Source: Solirubrobacterales bacterium (GTDB lineage Bacteria; Actinomycetota; Thermoleophilia; Solirubrobacterales; Solirubrobacteraceae). From it: DNA of 10,039 bases. Numbering within the stretch: the stretch's first letter is position 1; the number at the start of each line of letters is the position of its first letter. The notes under the pieces were generated by a model. That model was not told where the DNA came from. It searched no databases and worked only from the letters and a program-made list of their open reading frames with translations. The translations under genes and the position numbers were made by a program. The stretch is taken from NCBI GenBank assembly GCA_013695395.1, contig JACDAP010000375.1, forward strand, positions 1 through 10,039, written 5' to 3'. Of this stretch, positions 1 to 4,170 are shown in pieces.

Positions 1-1
1 G

Positions 2-1582
2 CAGCCGCCCCAGGTCGCGGCGCCGCGCGCGGACTGCGGCCCCGGCAGCCGACCGGAGCCGAGCATCCAGGGCCGGATCCCTGCGGGCAGCGACCCGGCC
101 GGGTTCGACTGCAACCTGAAGCTGCTCTCCCACGCGGGACAGTCCGGGGGCTTCAAGACGCTCCGCTACGTCGACGAGGCCGGCCGGGAGTGCGCCTTCT
201 ACGACACCGCGCTCCTCTTCCCGACGAACGCCACCAACCTCGGCGGCCTCTCGATCGGGGTGAAGGTCCTCGACATGAGCGACCCGATGAACCCGAAGGA
301 GACCGCGACGCTCACCGAGATCCCGATGCTCACGCCGCACGAGTCGCTCACGCTCAACCCGAAGCGCGGCCTGCTGGCGGCGGTGGCCGGCAACCCGGCC
401 ACGGCGCCCGGCCTCGTGAGCATCTACGACGCCAGCAAGGACTGCCGCCACCCCGTGCTCCAGTCGACCACGCTCAGCGCACGACTCGGCCACGAGAGCG
501 GCTTCGCCCCCGACGGCAAGACCTTCTACGCGACCGGCACCGCCTTTCAGGCGATCACGGCGATCGACGTCACCGACCCGAAGGCCCCGCACCCGATCTG
601 GCAGGGCAACATCACCTCCCACGGGCTGACGCTCTCGGGCGACGGTAACCGCGCCTACGCCACCGACCCCACCGGCGGTCAGCTCGTGATCCTCGACACC
701 TCGGAGATCCAGGCCCGCAAGCCGAACCCGCAGGCCCGTGAGATCGCCCGCCTGACCTGGCCGAACGCCTCGATCCCGCAGAACGCGATCCGCTTCTCGA
801 AGGACGGGCGCCCCTACGTCCTCGAGTTCGACGAGTACACGGGCGGAACCACCGGCGGCGGCAGCGCGGACTCCGTGGGCGCCGCGCGCATCATCGACAT
901 CGCCGACGAGACCCAGCCGCGCGTCGTCAGCGACCTCCGGCTCCAGGTCAACCAGGCGGCCGACCACGCGGAGTCCGCCGGCGACCCCGGGACGCTCAAC
1001 CCTGCCCAGGGCTACGCGGCGCACTACTGCAACATCCCCACGCAGACCGACCCGACGATCGTCGCCTGCTCGTTCATCGCCTCCGGCCTGCGGGTCTTCG
1101 ACATCTCCGACCTCGAGCAGCCGAAGGAGGTCGCCTACTACGTGGCACCCCGGGCGCCACAGCTCGAGAACGGCTTCGACGGCAGCAACTACGCGATGTC
1201 CCAGCCCGCGTTCGCCCCCGAGCGGCGGGAGGTCTGGTACACCGACGGCGCCTCCGGCTTCAACGTGCTCAAGCTCGACGAGCGCGCGTGGCCCGCTGCG
1301 GCCGCCAGCACGCCGCCGCGCACCTGTGTCTCCCGCCGCCGCTTCAACGCCACGCTGCGGGTGCGCAAGGGCACGCGCATCCGCAAGGCCACCGCCACGC
1401 TCGGCGGCAAGCGGATCCGTGTCCGGCGCACGAGCCGGAACCGGCGCAGCGCGACCGTGCGGGTCGCGCTCGTGGGCCGGGTGAAGAGCACCGTGCGCCT
1501 GGTGATCCGCGCGCGGCTGACGAACGGCAAGGTCGTCAGGACCGTGCGCACGTACCACCCGTGCACGCGCCGGGGGCGCTGA
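2..1582 (+). CDS. LVIVD-repeat beta-propeller protein with basic C-terminal domain (5' end outside window)
   Basis: The frame is open from the left edge, so the start lies upstream; 526 residues are visible. The GTG at 260 is an internal valine, because conserved-looking sequence with paired Cys precedes it. LVIVD-type blades recur along the chain: VKVLDMSDPMNPKE (residues 87-100), ITAIDVTDPKAP, LVILDTSEI, ARIIDIADETQP, LRVFDISDLEQPKE. Each has a hydrophobic strand, Asp, then a D/P turn, which is the LVIVD family signature of a six- or seven-bladed propeller. Such proteins are usually exported and have no proven enzymatic activity. From about residue 438 (nt 1313) the chain changes to an Arg/Lys-rich, beta-prone tail of about 89 residues bracketed by two Cys (RTCVSRRRF near its start, YHPC near its end), probably a small disulfide-closed extracellular domain. 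A signal peptide would lie outside the window. The family call is firm; the function is unknown. Confidence 0.85.
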   Translation, partial: QPPQVAAPRADCGPGSRPEPSIQGRIPAGSDPAGFDCNLKLLSHAGQSGGFKTLRYVDEAGRECAFYDTALLFPTNATNLGGLSIGVKVLDMSDPMNPKETATLTEIPMLTPHESLTLNPKRGLLAAVAGNPATAPGLVSIYDASKDCRHPVLQSTTLSARLGHESGFAPDGKTFYATGTAFQAITAIDVTDPKAPHPIWQGNITSHGLTLSGDGNRAYATDPTGGQLVILDTSEIQARKPNPQAREIARLTWPNASIPQNAIRFSKDGRPYVLEFDEYTGGTTGGGSADSVGAARIIDIADETQPRVVSDLRLQVNQAADHAESAGDPGTLNPAQGYAAHYCNIPTQTDPTIVACSFIASGLRVFDISDLEQPKEVAYYVAPRAPQLENGFDGSNYAMSQPAFAPERREVWYTDGASGFNVLKLDERAWPAAAASTPPRTCVSRRRFNATLRVRKGTRIRKATATLGGKRIRVRRTSRNRRSATVRVALVGRVKSTVRLVIRARLTNGKVVRTVRTYHPCTRRGR

Positions 1583-1613
1583 GCGGACGCGATCCGCGGC
1601 ACCGGTCGCCGCG
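1583..1613. terminator. Possible bidirectional terminator hairpins between convergent genes
   Basis: The 32-bp gap between the convergent LVIVD and TVP38 genes holds two mutually exclusive GC-rich hairpins. GCGGA (1583-1587) can pair with TCCGC (1593-1597) around a 5-nt loop. CGCGGC (1595-1600) can pair with GCCGCG (1608-1613) around a 7-nt loop. Neither has a T-tract. The position suits a shared terminator, but in DNA this GC-rich short stems arise easily. Confidence 0.25.
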
Positions 1614-1614
1614 C

Positions 1615-2376
1615 TCAGGGCGTGCTGATCGGCCCGTCCCCGGCCGGGACGGGCTCCTCGACGTCGGGCTGCTCGTCATCATGGGCACGCATCCGCTTGG
1701 CCAGGGGGTGTCCGGCGGCGAGCAGCAGCAGGATCGGGGCCAGCGCGATGTAGAGGACCGGGTCGGTGAGGGAGAGCTCCTGGAGCCGGGAGCCCAGCAG
1801 GGCGAAGATCGCGGTGATCGGCAGGAAGCCGATGACGGTCGTCCAGGAGAAGCGCCACAGGGGCACTCCGGCGGCGCCCGCCACGAACCCGGTGAGGCTG
1901 AACGGCATGACCGGCACGAAGCGTGCGGCCAGAAGGATCGGCCAGCCGCCCCTGGCGATGACCCGCTCGGCGCGCAGGAAGCGCCTCTCGCCGGCGAAGC
2001 GGTAGAGCAGCGGACGCCCGGCGAAGTGGCCGACGGCGTAGGTGGCGAGCGCGGAGATCAGCCAGCCGAGCATCAGGATCGGCAGCGCGAGCCAGAAGCC
2101 GTAGACGAAGCCGGCCGCCGCCGTGGGGATCTCCGCCGGGTACCAGATGACGACGTGGGCAAGCAACACTCCGTAGAGGACGAGGACCCCGCCGGCACCC
2201 AGGTCGAGCAGCTGCTCCCGGAGCGCCTCGGTGTTCCCGGTCAGCGTGTACCCGGCCGCCTCGTGGAGGGGAGCGACCAGCCAGATGGTCAGCCCGCAGG
2301 CGACCATGATCGCCAGGGTGATCAGCAGGCCGCGGCGGGAGACGCCCGACGCGCCCGGTGTGCTGGGAGCGAGCAC
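1615..2376 (-). CDS. TVP38/TMEM64-family (DedA-like, SNARE-associated domain) membrane protein
   Basis: A 253-residue polytopic membrane protein of the VTT/DedA type. Hydrophobic segments lie near residues 17-36, 62-79, 84-115 (a re-entrant-like stretch rich in Gly, Ala and Phe), 145-170, 177-195 and 205-223. The family's conserved Arg-Phe-x-Pro motif is present as AARFVPVMPFSLTGFVAG (150-167), after a cytoplasmic basic loop (RFAGERRFLRAERV). Relatives are implicated in lipid scrambling and membrane homeostasis; the substrate here is unknown. The C-terminus is hydrophilic and acidic. Upstream in-frame ATGs at 2439 and 2421 exist. I prefer the GTG at 2376 because the minus-strand hexamer TACAGT ends 6 nt before it, and because the extra 21 residues would overlap the divergent gene. 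The gene diverges from the 74-residue gene and converges on the LVIVD gene. Confidence 0.85.
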   Translation of the reverse strand: MLAPSTPGASGVSRRGLLITLAIMVACGLTIWLVAPLHEAAGYTLTGNTEALREQLLDLGAGGVLVLYGVLLAHVVIWYPAEIPTAAAGFVYGFWLALPILMLGWLISALATYAVGHFAGRPLLYRFAGERRFLRAERVIARGGWPILLAARFVPVMPFSLTGFVAGAAGVPLWRFSWTTVIGFLPITAIFALLGSRLQELSLTDPVLYIALAPILLLLAAGHPLAKRMRAHDDEQPDVEEPVPAGDGPISTP

Positions 2377-2382
2377 ACACGG

Positions 2383-2388
2383 ACTGTA
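2383..2388 (-). promoter_or_regulatory. Candidate -10 box of the TVP38-family gene (leaderless)
   Basis: On the minus strand this reads TACAGT, a TANNNT hexamer. Six bases (2382-2377) separate it from the GTG at 2376, so a transcript starting about 7 nt after the box would begin at or very near the start codon. No good -35 hexamer was seen. The start choice for the gene rests partly on this. Confidence 0.5.
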
Positions 2389-2407
2389 CGCCTCGCCGCG
2401 GGCGGCG

Positions 2408-2413
2408 TACCAT
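2408..2413 (+). promoter_or_regulatory. Candidate -10 box of the 74-residue gene (leaderless)
   Basis: TACCAT is followed by six bases (CGGGGC, 2414-2419) and then the ATG at 2420. The spacing equals that of the divergent minus-strand gene and of the gene at 3626. There is no Shine-Dalgarno sequence before this ATG, which fits a leaderless mRNA. The -35 region is not recognisable. Confidence 0.55.
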
Positions 2414-2419
2414 CGGGGC

Positions 2420-2644
2420 ATGTCGCGCCTCATCCGCATGGATCACACAGGGCACACGACGCTCGCCGAATGGACCGCTGAGGATCCCGCCTCCGTCGAG
2501 GCTGCGGTCACCGCCTTCCGAGCCGAGCTCGACCAGGGCTACTTCGGCATGGTCAGCACCGGTGAGGGCCACGCCGAGCAGGTCACCGAGCTTCCCGTCG
2601 GCGCGGGTCTCGTGATCATGCGCCGCCCGATCGCCGGTGGTTGA
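2420..2644 (+). CDS. Small conserved-type protein of unknown function, 74 aa, C-terminal Gly-Gly
   Basis: I do not recognise a named family. The protein is soluble, acidic and mixed alpha/beta: a strand with MSRLIRMDHTGHTTLAEW, a probable helix DPASVEAAVTAFRAELDQG (residues 22-40), a strand YFGMVS, and a final strand LVIMRRPIAGG that ends the protein at Gly73-Gly74. There is no signal peptide, membrane segment or Cys. The frame is open further upstream (to 2231), but that stretch overlaps the divergent gene and its promoter. The ATG at 2420 is preferred because TACCAT lies 6 nt before it. The 3' end overlaps the next gene by 8 bp (GTGGTTGA), so the two are probably cotranscribed and translationally coupled. 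The terminal di-glycine recalls ubiquitin-like or sulfur-carrier proteins, but no activating enzyme or protease is nearby and the fold is unproven. Confidence 0.75.
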   Translation: MSRLIRMDHTGHTTLAEWTAEDPASVEAAVTAFRAELDQGYFGMVSTGEGHAEQVTELPVGAGLVIMRRPIAGG

Positions 2645-3308
2645 GAGCACCCCCGCGCTCCCGGCGGCCGCGTCCCCGCTCCCCGAGCTCGCGGGCGTCC
2701 ACTGGCGCCCGCTCGTCGACGAGAGGAGTCTGCGCCGGCTGAACCGGGGCTGGACGGTCACGACGATCGCCCACGTCGTCCCCTTCGCGGCCGGTGGAGC
2801 AGTGCTTTTGGCGGCCGAGCCGCTCGCCTTCCCCGTCACGCTCGTCAGCTTCGCGCACGCCTGGATCATTCCCGAGCTCTACGCCGCCCGCGGGGCCAAT
2901 GTCGTCAAGCCGCGCCGCTTCCGGGCAAGCGAGCGATCCGAGGCGGTCTCGGTCGGCCTGCTCGGGGATCTGGTCGGCCACGATGCGCGGGAGCTGCACC
3001 GCGAGAGCGGCCTCGTGCTCGAGCGCGGGAGCCTCGGCGCCTGGCTCGTCGGGCCGACCGGGGCGCTGCTCGTCCGTCCCGGCGGCAGGCGGGTGCTCTG
3101 CTACTGCGTCCGCGTCCCGGATCCGGAGCTGCCCGCCGGGGACCGCATCGCCCACCTTCTGCTTGCCCTGCGCTCTGACGAGATCGGCTTCACGACGGTC
3201 GCCAACTGCGCGTTCTCCGGGGCGCGCTGGCGCGTCCGGCGGCGGCTGCCCGCGGTGATGCGCCCGGCACTGGATCGAGCCAGGGGAGCCGCCCGCGAAC
3301 TCGCATGA
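2637..3308 (+). CDS. Hypothetical two-helix membrane protein, 223 aa
   Basis: I do not recognise a named family. An N-terminal cytoplasmic stretch (1-40; WRPLVDERSLRRLNRGW at 23-39) precedes two adjacent hydrophobic segments at about 41-60 and 63-83, with His and Pro inside them (AHVVPFAAGG, SFAHAWIIPELY). A soluble domain of about 140 residues follows, with beta-prone stretches (ESGLVLERGSLGAWLVGP; RRVLCYCVRVPDPELP) and a basic C-terminal helix. The GTG at 2637 is the only credible start: it overlaps the stop of the preceding 74-residue gene by 8 bp, no Shine-Dalgarno precedes it, and the next in-frame Met is near the C-terminus. This points to translational coupling with the small upstream gene and possibly a shared task. 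Third positions are strongly G/C, so coding is convincing. No catalytic motif was seen. Confidence 0.75.
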   Translation: MVESTPALPAAASPLPELAGVHWRPLVDERSLRRLNRGWTVTTIAHVVPFAAGGAVLLAAEPLAFPVTLVSFAHAWIIPELYAARGANVVKPRRFRASERSEAVSVGLLGDLVGHDARELHRESGLVLERGSLGAWLVGPTGALLVRPGGRRVLCYCVRVPDPELPAGDRIAHLLLALRSDEIGFTTVANCAFSGARWRVRRRLPAVMRPALDRARGAARELA

Positions 3309-3310
3309 GG

Positions 3311-3335
3311 CGGTTCGGACCAGCTGTCCGCACCG
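3311..3335 (+). terminator. Hairpin just after the 223-aa membrane protein gene (terminator or attenuator)
   Basis: CGGTTCGGAC (3311-3320) pairs with GTCCGCACCG (3326-3335) around the 5-nt loop CAGCT: ten positions with one mismatch (T3315/C3331). It begins 3 nt after the TGA at 3306-3308. There is no downstream T-tract, so it would be a T-less type of terminator or an RNA processing or attenuation structure ahead of the small ORFs. Confidence 0.4.
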
Positions 3336-3362
3336 GCGCGTGCCAGCTCGGACCGGAGGGAC

Positions 3363-3398
3363 ATGTTCATACGCAGGGACATCGCGCATCATCGCTGA
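3363..3398 (+). CDS. Possible 11-codon upstream ORF (leader peptide)
   Basis: ATG at 3363 follows a strong Shine-Dalgarno core GGAGGG (3355-3360) and encodes MFIRRDIAHHR. It ends at TGA 3396-3398, leaving one base before the ATG at 3400 of the 59-codon ORF. The ribosome-binding site is the best in this part of the window, while the downstream ATG has no good one. A terminating ribosome could therefore re-initiate on the 59-codon ORF. The peptide has no run of a single amino acid typical of classical attenuators, only two adjacent His. It is too short for coding statistics, and the SD plus spacing could be chance. Confidence 0.3.
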   Translation: MFIRRDIAHHR

Positions 3399-3399
3399 C

Positions 3400-3579
3400 A
3401 TGCCCACCCCAGACGCCGCCGCCGCCCGACTTCTGCTCTTCGCCGACGGACCTCGGGCCACCGGCTCGAGCACCACCGCGAAGATCCGCCGCTACCGCCT
3501 TGCTCGGCTCGACCTCGAACGCCGCCGCCGCGCAGGTGCGGAGCCGCGCTACGCCTACCTCAAGCGCTCGTACGACTGA
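3400..3579 (+). CDS. Small basic protein of unknown function, 59 aa
   Basis: MPTPDAAAARLLLFADGP begins the protein, followed by a Ser/Thr linker and a very basic probable helix (KIRRYRLARLDLERRRRAG, residues 29-47) and a Tyr-rich end (YAYLKRSYD). There is no hydrophobic segment or Cys. Third codon positions are mostly G/C, as in neighbouring genes, which supports coding. The start is uncertain. The ATG at 3400 is 1 nt after the stop of the possible upstream ORF; the in-frame GTG at 3340 has no ribosome-binding site and would put translation through the hairpin region. CATCAT at 3387-3392 is only a poor -10 match. The basic helix might bind nucleic acid or membrane surfaces, but nothing proves either. 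It lies alone between a hairpin and the promoter of the next operon. Confidence 0.5.
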   Translation: MPTPDAAAARLLLFADGPRATGSSTTAKIRRYRLARLDLERRRRAGAEPRYAYLKRSYD

Positions 3580-3613
3580 GCCCCGCCTTTAGGAGCCGGG
3601 TGCGCCCGGTCGG

Positions 3614-3619
3614 TAGGAT
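3614..3619 (+). promoter_or_regulatory. Candidate -10 box of the 65-aa membrane protein gene (leaderless)
   Basis: TAGGAT is followed by six bases (GGAGGC) and the ATG at 3626, the same spacing as at 2408-2420 and 2388-2374. The GGAGG between box and ATG could instead be read as a Shine-Dalgarno at very short spacing (one base), so both readings remain possible. Confidence 0.45.
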
Positions 3620-3625
3620 GGAGGC

Positions 3626-3823
3626 ATGGTCGCCACCACCGAAAAGCCCTCGCTGTCGAGCTCCCTGCTCCGGCGTCTCGTCGCGCTCGTCGTGCTCCTG
3701 GTCGCCGGGTACATCGTCTTCAAGGTCGTCCTGGGGTTCATCTCGGGCATCTTCTACCTGGTCGTCGTCCTCGTCGCGGTCGCCGCGGTGATCTGGGCCT
3801 ACAGCACCCTCAAGCGCCGGTGA
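3626..3823 (+). CDS. Small two-helix membrane protein, 65 aa
   Basis: A short hydrophilic N-terminus (MVATTEKPSLSSSLLRR) is followed by two hydrophobic segments at about residues 18-40 and 43-61 (FISGIFYLVVVLVAVAAVIW) and a basic end (STLKRR). The positive residues flanking both ends suggest a hairpin with both termini in the cytoplasm. I do not recognise a family. The TGA at 3821-3823 overlaps the GTG of the next gene in the sequence GTGA, so the two are probably translated as a coupled pair. A TAGGAT hexamer 6 nt before the ATG supports a leaderless start here. The high G/C at third positions and a fixed membrane topology make it a credible gene despite its size. Confidence 0.75.
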   Translation: MVATTEKPSLSSSLLRRLVALVVLLVAGYIVFKVVLGFISGIFYLVVVLVAVAAVIWAYSTLKRR

Positions 3824-4113
3824 TCTACCTCTCCCTGTGCGTGGTCTTCGGCGTCGCCACGGCGCTCGTGGCCCGTGCGAAGGGGAGCTCGTGGGTGCTC
3901 TGGGGGCTGATCGGCGCGATCTTCCCCGTCCTCGGCCTGGCCGGCATCCTGCTCGCACGCCGCGACAGCGAAGAGCTGCGCCGCGCCTGCCCGAACTGCG
4001 GCAAGGTCTGCATGCTCTACGACGCGCTCTGCACCCGCTGCGGCTGCGAGCTCGCGTTCCCCGAGACGGCGATCGAGTCACGGGCCCAAGCCTCCCGGCG
4101 CTCAGCCGCCTGA
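3820..4113 (+). CDS. Membrane protein with C-terminal zinc ribbon, 97 aa
   Basis: Two hydrophobic segments lie at about residues 1-18 and 24-46 (SSWVLWGLIGAIFPVLGLAG). A cytoplasmic zinc-ribbon-like motif follows: CPNCGKVC (57-64) and CTRCGCEL (71-78), that is C57-x2-C60 and C71-x2-C74 as probable Zn ligands, with C64 and C76 extra. Arrangements of a helical hairpin followed by a double-CxxC ribbon are common in small bacterial proteins of unknown function; the ribbon may mediate protein contacts. GTG 3820 is chosen as the start because it overlaps the upstream stop by 4 bp (GTGA) and makes the first membrane helix begin at residue 2. The gene ends 57 bp before ilvB, and a separate -10 candidate lies in that gap, so it need not be part of the ilv operon. 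No specific function can be given. Confidence 0.8.
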   Translation: MIYLSLCVVFGVATALVARAKGSSWVLWGLIGAIFPVLGLAGILLARRDSEELRRACPNCGKVCMLYDALCTRCGCELAFPETAIESRAQASRRSAA

Positions 4114-4130
4114 GGCTCCTGGTCGGGGGA

Positions 4131-4136
4131 TACCAT
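4131..4136 (+). promoter_or_regulatory. Candidate -10 box of the ilvBN operon
   Basis: TACCAT (in TACCATCG, the same octamer as at 2408) lies 34 nt before the ilvB ATG, so the leader would be about 27-29 nt and include the Shine-Dalgarno. The gap after the preceding gene is too short for a classical branched-chain leader-peptide attenuator, and no stem-loop was seen. Confidence 0.45.
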
Positions 4137-4154
4137 CGTGCGTCCCTGTTCCCC

Positions 4155-4161
4155 GAGGAGG
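4155..4161 (+). promoter_or_regulatory. Ribosome-binding site of ilvB
   Basis: GAGGAGG lies 9 nt before the ATG at 4171. It fixes the ilvB start and contrasts with the SD-less starts of the small genes upstream. Confidence 0.75.
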
Positions 4162-4170
4162 TCGAAGTAG

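Noticed and set aside
260..262. GTG at 260 as the start of the LVIVD-repeat gene
   Set aside because: The frame is open to the left edge and the upstream 86 residues continue family-like sequence with paired Cys; the real start is outside the window.
1288..2481. Long plus-strand open frame (397 codons) across the LVIVD end and the TVP38-family gene
   Set aside because: Its translation is Arg/Gly/Asp-rich low-complexity text typical of antisense frames in GC-rich DNA; the minus strand carries a clear membrane protein.
3340..3399. N-terminal extension of the 59-aa ORF from GTG 3340
   Set aside because: No ribosome-binding site or -10 box precedes it and the added sequence runs through the probable non-coding leader; ATG 3400 is more plausible, though not certain.
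3596..3609. Small hairpin CCGGG-TGCG-CCCGG as a terminator after the 59-aa ORF
   Set aside because: The stem is only five base pairs without a T-tract and lies just upstream of the TAGGAT box; at this GC content it is expected by chance. An operator role cannot be excluded.
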